NCBI RefSeq assembly: GCF_040686855.1
Contig: NZ_JBFBOG010000003.1
Coordinates: forward strand, 868,001-932,000
Length of the DNA: 64,000 bases
Reading direction: 5' to 3'
DNA from: Leifsonia sp040686855
GTDB taxonomy: Bacteria > Actinomycetota > Actinomycetes > Actinomycetales > Microbacteriaceae
In this document: positions 8,018 to 17,900 of the stretch, one piece after another
How the letters are laid out: each line of letters opens with the position of its first letter
Numbering within the stretch: the stretch's first letter is position 1
Made by a program: the position numbers and the translations under genes
The notes under the pieces: generated by a model
Databases searched by the model: none
Told to the model about the DNA's origin: nothing
Seen by the model: the letters and a program-made list of their open reading frames with translations, nothing else

Positions 8018-8041
8018 GGATGCGGGTGCGCGGGCGCGGGG

Positions 8042-10138
8042 CTACAGGATCTCGGGGTCGTCGAAGCGCACGCGCAGGCTCGGCGCGGGGCGGTAGCCGG
8101 GGCGGCCGGCGGGGGCGCGACGGCGGCGGGTCGCGTTCTTGACGACGGCGGCGCGCACCGCCGCCGCCACGTTGGCTCCGTGCGCGTACTCGAAGCGCAG
8201 CACCGCGCGGACCTGGTCCGGACCGGCGCGCCGGGCCGATGCGCCGTCCGGCTCCACGGGCGCCGGGCCGAGCACGTCGATGAGGAGGGACGCGTCCACC
8301 GCCCGCAGCACCTCCGTGACCGTCGCCTCCGCACCGGTCACCGAGGCCAGTCGGACGGCCGGCGGGAAGCGGAGCTCGCGGCGGTCCACCAGCTCGGCGT
8401 GCGCGAACTCGACCAGGCGGCCGGTCGCGAAGTCGCGGGCGAGCGGTCCGGAGACGCCGACCAGCACGGTCGGCGCGCCCGGCGCCGCGAGACCGGCCGC
8501 GCTCTGCCACCAGCGGAGGCAGTCCTCGGCGACGTGCAGGGACTCGCGCGCGAGCATCCGCTCGCCGTCGAGGAGCAGCACGGCCTGGTAGCCGCCCTCG
8601 GCGATGGGCTCGGCGCCGCGGGTCGCCACCACGAGCGCCGGTCCGGACCCGATGCGCTGGACGGGGTGGTCGCCGTCGGCGAGGATGACGCGCGTGCCCG
8701 GGAACGCGCGCCCCAGCTCCTCGGCGGTGCGGCCGGAGCCGATGGTCGTCATCCGGAACCGCCGGTGCTCGCAGTGCTCGCACTGCCAGTCGGTGGCGAG
8801 ACGTCCGCACACGGTGCAAGACGGCGGCGCGCCGGCCCGGGTCTGGTGGAGCGGTCCCTTGCAGTACGTGCAGCGGGCCGCCTGCCCGCAATTCGCGCAG
8901 GCGATCATGGGCGCGTAGCCGGGGCGTGCGACCTGCACGAGCACCGGTCCGCGGGGTCGCTCGCTCGACCCGTCCAGCGCCTCCCGGGCGGTGCGCCAGG
9001 CCGTCGAGGGGATGCGTGCCGCACGCGCCATCGGCTCCGGTGCCTGCTGGTTCGCGGTGAGGACGATCTTCGGGGTGATAGCGCGCTCCGGGCCGAAATC
9101 GCGCAGCCAGCCGAGTTCGACCAGCCGCTGCGCCTCCACGCTCCGGATGTTGCCGCTCAGCACGAGCGCGCAGCCTTCCAGCTCCTGGCGGACGAGCGCC
9201 GCGTCCCGCGTGTGGACGTACGGACTCAGCGGCTCGGCGTGCAGCGGGTCGCTATCCTCCCAGACCACCAGCAAGCCGAGGCGCGAAGCGGGCGCGTAGA
9301 CCACCGACCGGTTGCCGATGACGATGCGCGGCCCGGACAGCGCCTCGAGGAACCCGCGGTAGCGGTCGGCGTTTGCCTGTCCCGCGTCGGCCCGCACCAC
9401 CGCCTCGGGCGGCGCGACCGCGGCGAGGGCGGCGGCGAGCTGTTCCAGATCGCGGTGGTCGGGGACGGCGATGATCGCGGTCCGGCCACCGCGCCAGCAG
9501 TCCGCGGCCAGCGCGGCCAGGGTGACGGCCCACTCCCCGACCCAGCTCCCGTCGGGCAGCGGCACGAGGCGCGGGATGGCGCGCAGTGCGATCCGCTCGT
9601 CGCGGGCGACGGCGTCCTCCAGCACCCGCTCGCCGTACCCGCGCACCGGCACGACCGGGACGGCCGCGATGGACGCGCCGTCCGGCACGTCCGCGCCGTC
9701 CGGTGGCGACATCTGGTCGCCATCGGCGTCGGATGGAGACATCGACTCACCACTCGACGCGGAACGCGCCGCGAGCCAGGCCTTCTCGACGCGCACCATC
9801 CGACCGGGGACGGCGAGGCGCAGGATATCGCTCGCCGTGCCCGCGCTGCGGTCGGCGAGCCGCCGCGCCAGCCGCCACACCTCGGGCGTCAGGACCCGCG
9901 CGGGCGACACCACCGCCTCGATCGGACTCAGCGTCCCCTCGAACGCGTCGTCCGGGTCGCCGACCTCCACGAGGTACCCGTCGGCCACGCGGCCCGCGGA
10001 GCGCAGCGGCACGCGCACGCGCACCCCCGGCACCGCCGCGTCGGCGAGCTCCTCGGGGATGGCGTAGTCGAAGAGATGGTCGAGCTGCGGGAGCGGGGAG
10101 TCGATGACGACCCGGGCGACCCGTGCGGCCGCCGCCAC
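8042..10138 (-). CDS. priA: PriA-like primosomal protein N' lacking helicase motifs
   Basis: In enterobacteria PriA restarts stalled replication forks. This 698-residue protein keeps the N-terminal DNA-binding domain (ARVVIDSPLPQLDHLFDYAI) and the eight zinc-binding cysteines at about residues 414, 417, 423, 426, 441, 444, 453 and 456. The Walker A motif GxTGSGKT is absent: its expected place near residues 198-218 reads WVGEWAVTLAALAADCWRGG. The DEAH-like motif is altered to VVWEDSDPLH (near 291). So ATPase activity is unlikely. This is the usual state of actinobacterial PriA as I know it, so it is not a pseudogene. The GTG start is 2 nt after the metK stop; residues about 125-155 are a low-complexity insert. 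Confidence 0.9.
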   Translation of the reverse strand: MAAAARVARVVIDSPLPQLDHLFDYAIPEELADAAVPGVRVRVPLRSAGRVADGYLVEVGDPDDAFEGTLSPIEAVVSPARVLTPEVWRLARRLADRSAGTASDILRLAVPGRMVRVEKAWLAARSASSGESMSPSDADGDQMSPPDGADVPDGASIAAVPVVPVRGYGERVLEDAVARDERIALRAIPRLVPLPDGSWVGEWAVTLAALAADCWRGGRTAIIAVPDHRDLEQLAAALAAVAPPEAVVRADAGQANADRYRGFLEALSGPRIVIGNRSVVYAPASRLGLLVVWEDSDPLHAEPLSPYVHTRDAALVRQELEGCALVLSGNIRSVEAQRLVELGWLRDFGPERAITPKIVLTANQQAPEPMARAARIPSTAWRTAREALDGSSERPRGPVLVQVARPGYAPMIACANCGQAARCTYCKGPLHQTRAGAPPSCTVCGRLATDWQCEHCEHRRFRMTTIGSGRTAEELGRAFPGTRVILADGDHPVQRIGSGPALVVATRGAEPIAEGGYQAVLLLDGERMLARESLHVAEDCLRWWQSAAGLAAPGAPTVLVGVSGPLARDFATGRLVEFAHAELVDRRELRFPPAVRLASVTGAEATVTEVLRAVDASLLIDVLGPAPVEPDGASARRAGPDQVRAVLRFEYAHGANVAAAVRAAVVKNATRRRRAPAGRPGYRPAPSLRVRFDDPEIL

Positions 10139-10140
10139 GC

Positions 10141-11334
10141 TCAGAGTCCTGCGGCCGAGCGCAGGTCGTCGACGCGGTCCAGCCGCTCCCAGGTGAACTC
10201 GGGGAGCTCGCGGCCGAAGTGGCCGTAGGTCGCGGTCTGCGCGTAGATCGGGCGCAGCAGGTCGAGGTCGCGGATGATCGCGGCGGGACGCAGGTCGAAG
10301 ACGTCCTGGATCGCGCGGATGATGCGCTCCTCCGGCACCTTCGCGGTGCCGAACGTCTCGACGTAGAGGCCCACCGGGGCCGCCTTGCCGATCGCGTACG
10401 CGATCTGCACCTCGAGCCGGTCGGCGAAGCCCGCCGCCACGGCGTTCTTGGCGACCCAGCGCATGGCGTACGCGGCCGAGCGGTCGACCTTCGACGGGTC
10501 CTTGCCCGAGAAGGCGCCGCCGCCGTGACGGGATGCGCCTCCGTAGGTGTCGACGATGATCTTGCGGCCGGTGAGCCCGGCGTCGCCCTTCGGGCCGCCG
10601 ATCTCGAAGCGACCGGTCGGGTTGATGAGCGTCCGGATGTGGGAGGTCTCGAGCCCGGCGCCGTGGAGCACCGGGTTGATGACCTCCTCGACGATCTCGG
10701 CCTGCAGCTGCTCGTTGGAGACGTGCGGCGCGTGCTGCGTCGACAGCACGACCGTCTGCACCGACTTCGGCACGGCGCCCTCGTAGCCGATGGTGACCTG
10801 CGTCTTGCCGTCGGGACGCAGGTAGTCGAGCGTGCCGTCCTTGCGCACCGAGGCCAGGCGCTCGGCGAGGCGGTGCGCGAGCCAGATCGGCAGCGGCATG
10901 TACTGCGGGGTCTCGGTGGTGGCGTAGCCGAACATGATGCCCTGGTCGCCGGCGCCCTGACGGTCGAGGTCGTCGTGGCTCTGCTCGGCACGGGTCTCGA
11001 GCGCGTTGTCGACGCCCTGCGCGATGTCGGGTGACTGCGCGCCGATCGAGATGGAGACGCCGCACTGGGTCCCGTCGAAGCTGACGTCGGAGGAGTCGTA
11101 CCCGATCTCGACCAGCTTGTTCCGCACCAGCGCGGGGATCTCGACGTAGCCGCGCGTCGTCACCTCGCCCGCGACGTGCACGAGGCCGGTGGTGACCAGG
11201 GTCTCGACCGCGGCCCGGCTGTGCGGGTCGACGGTGAGCAGTGCATCCAGGATGCTGTCGGAGATCTGGTCGCAGATCTTGTCCGGGTGGCCTTCGGTGA
11301 CGGACTCGGACGTGAAGAGACGCAGATCTGCCAT
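10141..11334 (-). CDS. metK: S-adenosylmethionine synthetase
   Basis: Forms SAM from methionine and ATP. The 397 residues start MADLRLFTSESVTEGHPDK, which places the start at 11334 rather than at the longer upstream frame. Signature sequences GAGDQGIMFGYA and GGGAFSGKDPSKVDRSAAY (the P-loop-like GGGAFSGKD) are intact. It is followed 2 nt later by priA and preceded by a 97-bp gap to coaBC. I looked for a SAM riboswitch in that gap and saw none. Confidence 0.98.
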   Translation of the reverse strand: MADLRLFTSESVTEGHPDKICDQISDSILDALLTVDPHSRAAVETLVTTGLVHVAGEVTTRGYVEIPALVRNKLVEIGYDSSDVSFDGTQCGVSISIGAQSPDIAQGVDNALETRAEQSHDDLDRQGAGDQGIMFGYATTETPQYMPLPIWLAHRLAERLASVRKDGTLDYLRPDGKTQVTIGYEGAVPKSVQTVVLSTQHAPHVSNEQLQAEIVEEVINPVLHGAGLETSHIRTLINPTGRFEIGGPKGDAGLTGRKIIVDTYGGASRHGGGAFSGKDPSKVDRSAAYAMRWVAKNAVAAGFADRLEVQIAYAIGKAAPVGLYVETFGTAKVPEERIIRAIQDVFDLRPAAIIRDLDLLRPIYAQTATYGHFGRELPEFTWERLDRVDDLRSAAGL

Positions 11335-11431
11335 GGGTTCTCCCTCGTGCTGGATGTGACCTCGGTCGCAGGCTCCCTCGGCGCTGGGGTCGCGGAACCG
11401 CTTCGCGCTTCCCCTGAGCTCCACCGCGCCG

Positions 11432-12754
11432 TTATGCGATGACGTCGAGGATACGGTCGGCCACCGACAGCTTGCTGCCCGAGGCCTCCATCACTATATC
11501 GCCGCCCCTCCGCAGGACCACGACCTCGTTGCTCTCCGTTGCGAATCCCTGCGACCAGCCGACCTGGTTGAGTACGAGGAAGTCGCTGCCCTTGTGCTCG
11601 AGCTTGGTGCGGCCCAGCTCGATGAGGGCCTGCGGGTCGGGCTCGGTCTCCGCCGCGAAGCCGACGACGACCTGACCCTCCCGGCGGTTCGCGGCGAGCC
11701 CGGCGAGGATGTCGGGGTTGGCGACCAGCTCGAGCGTCAGGGTGTCGCCCTGGTCGGCCTTCTTGATCTTGGACTCGCGGGTCTCGGCCGGCCGGTAGTC
11801 GGCGACGGCGGCGGTCATCACGACGATGTCGGCGGCGCGCGCGGCCTCGGTCACGGCCTCCTGCAGCTCCAGCGCGGTCTGCACCTCGATCAGCTCGACG
11901 CCCTCCGGCGGTTCGACCTCGAGATGCGCGGCGATGAGGACGACCTCGGCTCCCCGTGCTTGCGCGGCGGCGGCGATCGCGACGCCCTGGCGGCCGCTGG
12001 ACCGGTTGCCGAGGAACCGCACGGGGTCGAGCGGTTCCCGCGTCCCTCCGGCCGTGACGACGACGCGCTTGCCCGCGAGGTCGACGCCGCCGCGCGGGAG
12101 GCGGGCGGCCTCGTTGGCCCGGCGGCGCTCGGACAGCACGACCACGTCGTTGACCGTGGATGCGGCGGGCAGGGCGATGGGGGCGAGCGCCTCGACGGCG
12201 CGCGGGGTGGCGCCTGCGGCACGGAGGGCTGCGCGGACGATGACCTCGGGCTCCTCCATGCGGCCGGGGCCGGAGTCGTTGCCGGTGAGCTGGCCGCTCG
12301 CCGGGCCGACGATCGTCACTCCGCGGCCGCGCAGGGTCGCGATGTTGGCGACGGTCGCCGGATTGCGCCACATCTCGGTGTGCATCGCCGGAGCGATCAC
12401 CAGCGGGGCGGTGGACGCGAGGACCGTGTTGCCGAGCAGGTCGTCGGCGATGCCGGCGGCGAGCTTGGCGATGGTGTTCGCCGTCGCGGGCGCGATCACG
12501 ATGAGGTCGGCCGACTGCCCGATCGCCACATGCCGGACCTCGGCGACGCCCTCGTAGAGGTCGGTCGCGACGGGGTTGCGGCTGATCGCCTCCAGGGTCG
12601 GGCGCCCCACGAACCGCAGCGCCGCCTCGGTGGCGACCACGTGCACCGAGTGCCCTTCGAGGACCAGGGCGCGGATGACTCCGACGGCTTTATATGCGGC
12701 GATGCCGCCGGTCACTCCGACGACGACGGTCAATCGTGGGCTCAACGGCGGCAC
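11432..12754 (-). CDS. coaBC: Bifunctional phosphopantothenoylcysteine decarboxylase / phosphopantothenate-cysteine ligase
   Basis: Two consecutive steps of coenzyme A synthesis. The N-terminal FMN-binding CoaC half (to about residue 190) shows VVVGVTGGIAAYKAVGVIRA, the catalytic His in EVRHVAIGQ, and PAMHTEMW, where most homologues have PxMNxxMW; the Asn-to-His change is worth noting. The lid GSGRM-type sequence reads GPGRMEEP. The C-terminal CoaB half shows GGTREPLDPVRFLGNRSSG and MTAAVADYRP. Start is a GTG at 12754. It lies in the rpoZ-coaBC-metK order common to actinobacteria. Confidence 0.95.
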   Translation of the reverse strand: MPPLSPRLTVVVGVTGGIAAYKAVGVIRALVLEGHSVHVVATEAALRFVGRPTLEAISRNPVATDLYEGVAEVRHVAIGQSADLIVIAPATANTIAKLAAGIADDLLGNTVLASTAPLVIAPAMHTEMWRNPATVANIATLRGRGVTIVGPASGQLTGNDSGPGRMEEPEVIVRAALRAAGATPRAVEALAPIALPAASTVNDVVVLSERRRANEAARLPRGGVDLAGKRVVVTAGGTREPLDPVRFLGNRSSGRQGVAIAAAAQARGAEVVLIAAHLEVEPPEGVELIEVQTALELQEAVTEAARAADIVVMTAAVADYRPAETRESKIKKADQGDTLTLELVANPDILAGLAANRREGQVVVGFAAETEPDPQALIELGRTKLEHKGSDFLVLNQVGWSQGFATESNEVVVLRRGGDIVMEASGSKLSVADRILDVIA

Positions 12755-12818
12755 CTCTCCTCGGCCGGGGGCTGCCCGGCTGCGACGGTCTGCGGCTGTA
12801 CTGCTGCTGGGTCTCGCG

Positions 12819-13079
12819 TTACTCCGCGGAGATGGGCTTGATGACGAGCTTGTCCTCGTTGATCTCGTGCAGCGCCACCGACAGCGGCTTGTCGTCGACC
12901 GAGGAGTCGACCAGCGGGCCGACGTTGTCGAACAGGCTGCCCTCGTGCAGGTCGGCGTAGTAGTCGTTGATCTGGCGGGCCCGCTTGGAGGCGAAGATCA
13001 CGAGCGCGTACTTCGACTCGACGCGCGACAGGAGGTCGTCGATGGGCGGGTCGATGATGCCGTTGTTGCTGGTTGCCAT
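12819..13079 (-). CDS. rpoZ: RNA polymerase omega subunit
   Basis: Small subunit that helps assemble RNA polymerase around beta-prime. The 86 residues begin MATSNNGIIDPPIDDLLSRV and contain YALVIFASKRARQINDYY, the omega core helix. The start at 13079 follows AAGGAGCAGCCCGCA, a good ribosome-binding site, so the longer frame upstream is not used. It lies between gmk and coaBC, the usual place. Confidence 0.96.
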   Translation of the reverse strand: MATSNNGIIDPPIDDLLSRVESKYALVIFASKRARQINDYYADLHEGSLFDNVGPLVDSSVDDKPLSVALHEINEDKLVIKPISAE

Positions 13080-13185
13080 TGCGGGCTGCTCCTTGTTCTG
13101 GGCGACCGGGCGCGGTGGCCCGATCGACGGCCGCGTCACGCGGCCGGGGACGGTGGGCGCGCCGGCGAGGGCGCGGGAAGAGGGC

Positions 13186-14127
13186 TCACGGACGCGACGG
13201 CGCCACGCGGACCTTCATCAAGTCTACGACCTCGCGGGCCGCGGTCGCGACGTCGTGGTTGACGACCTTGTAGTCGAACTCGTCCTGGGCGGCCAGCTCG
13301 ACCTTCGCGGTCTCCAGCCGCCGCTGCTGCTCGGCCGCGTCCTCGGTGCCGCGTCCGATGAGGCGGCGGACCAGCTCCTCCCACGTCGGCGGGAGCAGGA
13401 AGATCAGCCGCGCCTCCGGCATCGACGCCCGCACCTGGCGCGCGCCCTGCAGGTCGATCTCGAGCAGGACGCTGCGGCCGGCGGCCAGTGCCTTCTCGAT
13501 CGGCGCGCGCGGCGTGCCGTAACGGTAGGCGTTGTGCACGGTCGCGTGCTCCAGCAGCTCGCCCTCGACGATCATCCGGTCGAACTCGGCGTCGTCGACG
13601 AAGTAGTAGTTGACGCCGTCCACCTCGCCGGGCCGCGGCTTGCGGGTGGTGGCGGAGACCGAGAGGAGCACATCCGGGTAGTTCTCCCGGATGTAGGTGG
13701 AGACCGTGCCCTTGCCGACCGCGGTCGGGCCGGCGAGCACGACCAGACGGTTGCGCTGGCGCAGGTTCCGGTTCTCGCGCTCGATCAGGAACTCGCGCAG
13801 GCGCAGCCGCTGGTGACGGCCGAGGCCGCCGAGCCGCTTGGCGGGCGAGATCTGGAGGCGGTCGAGCGCATCCTGCATCTTGGTCTGTCCGATCGCAGGG
13901 ACGCTGAGCAGGAACTCCGTCACCCGCAGCCGGCCCTCGACGCCCTCCGGGTCGGCGGTGGCGTGGTCGAGAACGGTCAGCGGCGAGACCTCCCGGGATG
14001 CGATGCTCGCCTTGACCGCGGCACGCGCACGCCGGGCGGCGACGGCGGCCTGCGACGCGGCCTGCCGGTCCACCTCGGGCGGAGCGGGGCGGACCGCGCG
14101 GTCGGAGGATGCTGCGGCGTCAGACAT
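13186..14127 (-). CDS. gmk: Fusion of actinobacterial integration host factor (mIHF) and guanylate kinase
   Basis: The C-terminal part (about residues 126-313) is guanylate kinase, phosphorylating GMP to GDP: Walker A GPTAVGKGT at 133-141, SATTRKPRPGEVDGVNYYF for GMP binding, LLEIDLQGARQ, LIGRGTEDAAEQQRRL lid. Residues about 25-118 match the actinobacterial DNA-binding protein mIHF: ARRARAAVKASIASREVS, LLSVPAIGQTKMQDALDRL and ISPAKRLGGLGRHQRLRL. In Mycobacterium these are two neighbouring genes, mihF then gmk; here one frame covers both with no stop or start between them. The first 20 residues are a variable tail. The start overlaps the end of pyrF by 8 nt. A proteolytic or internal-start product cannot be excluded. 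Confidence 0.93.
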   Translation of the reverse strand: MSDAAASSDRAVRPAPPEVDRQAASQAAVAARRARAAVKASIASREVSPLTVLDHATADPEGVEGRLRVTEFLLSVPAIGQTKMQDALDRLQISPAKRLGGLGRHQRLRLREFLIERENRNLRQRNRLVVLAGPTAVGKGTVSTYIRENYPDVLLSVSATTRKPRPGEVDGVNYYFVDDAEFDRMIVEGELLEHATVHNAYRYGTPRAPIEKALAAGRSVLLEIDLQGARQVRASMPEARLIFLLPPTWEELVRRLIGRGTEDAAEQQRRLETAKVELAAQDEFDYKVVNHDVATAAREVVDLMKVRVAPSRP

Positions 14128-14983
14128 GGGCGGCCCGCACCTCCTCGGCGCGGCGGTCGATCGCGTCGGCCAGACCCCGCGGACCCGCGTTCAGCAGCCC
14201 GCGGGACTCGCTGACGATCACGCCGGTCGCGAGCGACCCGAACAGGCGCGGCGCGTCCTCGACCCGCGCACCCTGGTGGCCGAAGCCGGGGGCGAGCACC
14301 GGCAGGGCGGGCGTCCGCTCCCCCGCCGTCTGGACGTCGATCCCGTAGTCGGCGAGCTCGACGGTCGCGCCGAGCACCAGCCCGACGGTGCCGAACGGGC
14401 GCCGGCCCGGCTGCTCCTGGTTGAACGCATGCACGTCTTCGATGATCGCACGAGCAACAGACCGCCCGGTCCACGGGCCGCTCTGGACGATGGCCTGCTG
14501 CACGGCCGCAGCCTCCGGATTGGAGGTCGCCGCGAGCACGAACAGGCCCTTGCCCGCACGCTCCCCCAGCGCCATCGTGTCGGCCAGCGAACCGACGCCC
14601 ATGTACGCGGCGACGGTCAGCGCGTCGGCCTCGAGCGGTGATCCCGGCGTCAGCCACGCCTCGGCGTACGCCGTGACGCTGGTGCCGATGTCGCCGCGCT
14701 TGGCGTCGGCGATCACCAGCAGCCCGGCGTCACGCGCGGCGGTCAGCACATCCTCCAGGGCCGCGTACCCGGCGGCGCCGAACCGCTCGAAGAAGGCGAC
14801 CTGCGGCTTGACGATCCCCGCGCGTCCGGCGGCGGCCTCCACGACCGTCAGCCCGAACGACCGCAGACCGTCGGCGCTCGCCGGCAGCCCCCACGCCTCC
14901 AGAAGGTGGGCGTGGGGGTCGATGCCGACGCAGAGCCGGCCGCGCTCGGCGAAGACCTGCGCGAGCCGGTCGCCGAACGTCAT
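14120..14983 (-). CDS. pyrF: Orotidine 5'-phosphate decarboxylase, type 2
   Basis: Last step of UMP synthesis. The 287-residue length and the order of motifs fit the longer actinobacterial type: LCVGIDPHAHLLEAWGL at the N terminus, the catalytic Lys in LVIADAKRGDIG, and late APGFGHQGARVED for phosphate binding. The start overlaps the carB stop as ATGA, and the stop overlaps the start of the mIHF-Gmk gene, so it is embedded in the pyr operon. Confidence 0.96.
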   Translation of the reverse strand: MTFGDRLAQVFAERGRLCVGIDPHAHLLEAWGLPASADGLRSFGLTVVEAAAGRAGIVKPQVAFFERFGAAGYAALEDVLTAARDAGLLVIADAKRGDIGTSVTAYAEAWLTPGSPLEADALTVAAYMGVGSLADTMALGERAGKGLFVLAATSNPEAAAVQQAIVQSGPWTGRSVARAIIEDVHAFNQEQPGRRPFGTVGLVLGATVELADYGIDVQTAGERTPALPVLAPGFGHQGARVEDAPRLFGSLATGVIVSESRGLLNAGPRGLADAIDRRAEEVRAAHV

Positions 14984-17900
14984 GCGCGGGCGGCCCTCTC
15001 CACGGCGTACTCCTGCAGCGACTTCACGTCGAAGCCCTCGCGGATGGCGTCCAGCGACGCGACCGCGGCGCTCAGCTCGGCGATGGTCGTGAACAGCGGC
15101 TTGTCCGCCGCCACGGCCGCCGCCCGGATCTCGTACCCGTCCGCACGCGCCGAGCGCCCGCTCGGGGTGTTGATCACCACATCCACCTCGGACCGGTTGA
15201 TGATGTCGACGATCGAGTCACCGCCCGACTCCAGCGCGTCGCTGTGCTTGCGCACGATGCGCGCCTCGATGCCGTTGCGGTTCAGCACCTCGGCGGTGCC
15301 CTCGGTGGCGACGATCCCGAAGCCCAGCTGCGCCAGGCGCAGCACCGGCAGGACGACGGCGCGCTTGTCGCGGTCCGAGACCGAGACGAAGACCGTGCCG
15401 GTCAGCGGCATCCCGCCGTAGGCGGCGGACTGGCTCTTCGCGAACGCGGTCGGGAAGTCCTTGTCGATGCCCATGACCTCGCCGGTCGAGCGCATCTCCG
15501 GGCCGAGCACCGAGTCGACGACCGTGCCCTCCTTCGTGCGGAACCGCTTGAACGGCAGCACGGCCTCCTTCACGGCGACGGGCGAGTCCATCGGGATGAG
15601 CGAGCCGTCCTCCGCGGGCAGCAGGCCCTCGGCGATCAGACCGTCGATCGTCTCGCCGACCATGAGCCGCGACGCGGCCTTCGCCAGCGGGATGCCGAGC
15701 GCCTTGGACACGAACGGCACGGTCCGGGACGCGCGCGGATTCGCCTCCAGCACGTAGAGCACACCCGCGCCGATCGCGAACTGCACGTTGAGCAGGCCGC
15801 GGACGCCGATCCCTTCGGCGATCTTCAGGGTCGCCTCGCGCACGCGTTCGATCTCGCGGCGGCCGAGCGTGATCGGCGGGAGGGTGCACGACGAGTCGCC
15901 GGAGTGGACGCCGGCCTCCTCGATGTGCTCCATCACGCCGCCGATGTACAGCCGCTCGCCGTCGTAGAGCGCGTCCACGTCGATCTCGATCGCGTCGTCG
16001 AGGAAGCGGTCCACGAGCAGGGGATGCGACGGACCGACGATCCCCTGGCCCGCGACCCGCTCGAAGTAGTCGGCGAGGGAGGCGTTGTCGTAGACGATCT
16101 CCATGCCGCGGCCGCCGAGCACGAAGCTCGGGCGGACCAGGACCGGGTAGCCGATCTGCTCGGCCGCGTGCGCCGCCGACGGGTAGTCGACCGCGGTGCT
16201 GTTGCGCGGCGCGACGAGGCCGGCGTTCTCGAGGATGCCGGCGAACAGGCCGCGCTCCTCCGCCAAGTCGATCGCCTCCGGCGTGGTGCCCAGGATCGGG
16301 ACGCCCGCCGCCTCGAGGCCCTTCGCGAGCCCGAGCGCGGTCTGGCCGCCGAGCTGGACGACGACGCCGACCAGCTCGCCGGCCTGCGACTCCGCGTGGA
16401 TGACCTCCAGCACGTCCTCCAGCGTCAGCGGCTCGAAGTAGAGCCGGTCGCTGGTGTCGTAGTCGGTCGAGACCGTCTCCGGGTTGCAGTTGATCATGAT
16501 CGTCTCGAACCCCGCGTCGTGCAGCGCGAACGACGCGTGCACGCACGAGTAGTCGAACTCGACGCCCTGCCCGATGCGGTTCGGGCCGGAGCCCAGGATG
16601 ACGACCTTGCGCTTGTCGCTCGGCTCGACCTCGGTCTCCAGGTCGTAGCTGGAGTAGTGGTACGGCGTCAGGGCCGGGAACTCGCCCGCGCAGGTGTCGA
16701 CCGTCTTGTAGACCGGGCGGACGCCGAGGATGTGGCGCACCTCGCGCACGTCCGCCTCGCCGAAGCCGCGGAGCTCGCCGATCTGGGCGTCGGAGAAGCC
16801 GTGGTCCTTGGCGTAGCGCAGCGTCTCGGTGTCGAGGGTCGGCGCATCGCGGATCAGGTCGGCGACCTCGTTGATGAGGACGATCTGGTCGATGAACCAC
16901 GGGTCGATCTTGGTCGCCTCGAACACCTGCTCCGGCGTCGCGCCCAGGCGGAGCGCCTGCTGCACGTCGACGATGCGGCCGTCGGTCGGCGTCGCGATGG
17001 AGGTGAGGAGTTCGTCCACCGTGCGCGTCTGCTCGCCCCAGTGGAACGACGACCCGCGCTTCTCCAGCGACCGCAGAGCCTTCTGCAGAGCGCTGGTGAA
17101 GGAGCGCCCGATCGCCATGGCCTCGCCGACCGACTTCATGGTCGTGGTCAGTGTCGGGTCGGCGGCCGGGAACTTCTCGAACGCGAACCGCGGCACCTTC
17201 ACGACGATGTAGTCGAGCGTCGGCTCGAAGCTCGCCGGGGTGACCTTGGTGATGTCGTTCGGGATCTCGTCCAGGCGGTAGCCGATGGCGAGCTTCGCCG
17301 CGATCTTCGCGATCGGGAAGCCGGTGGCCTTCGACGCCAGGGCGGACGACCGCGAGACGCGCGGGTTCATCTCGATGACGATGATCCGGCCGTTCTCCGG
17401 GTTCACCGCGAACTGGATGTTGCAGCCGCCGGTGTCGACGCCGACGGCGCGGATGATGTCGATGCCGATGTCGCGGAGCCGCTGGTACTCGCGGTCGGTC
17501 AGGGTCAGCGCCGGGGCGACCGTGATGGAGTCGCCGGTGTGCACGCCGACCGGGTCCACGTTCTCGATGGAGCAGACGACCACCGTGTTGTCGGCGGTGT
17601 CGCGCATGAGCTCGAGCTCGTACTCCTTCCAGCCGAGGATGGACTCCTCCAGCAGCACCTCGCTGGTCGGGCTCTGGTGGATGCCGTCGCCGGCGATCCG
17701 GCGGAGCTCGTCCGGCGTGTACGCGAAGCCCGAGCCGAGGCCGCCCATGGTGAACGACGGGCGGACGACGAGCGGGTAGCCGAGGTCTTCCGCGAACTCG
17801 AGCGCTTCCTCGACCGTGTGGGCGATGTGCGATCGCGCGACCTCGGCGCCGGCCTCGATGACCAGCTCCTTGAAGATCTGGCGGTCCTCGCCCTTCTGGA

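Noticed and set aside
8042..10138. priA as a pseudogene because helicase motifs are missing
   Set aside because: The frame is uninterrupted, zinc cysteines are all conserved, and loss of the motifs is what I know of actinobacterial PriA.
11335..11431. SAM riboswitch before metK
   Set aside because: The 97-bp leader does not show the conserved pieces of SAM-I or SAM-IV riboswitches that I would expect, and is too short for SAM-I with a terminator.
13761..14127. Wrong start of gmk giving an artificial N-terminal extension
   Set aside because: The extra sequence matches mIHF through its length and the start overlaps pyrF as closely as other junctions in the operon.
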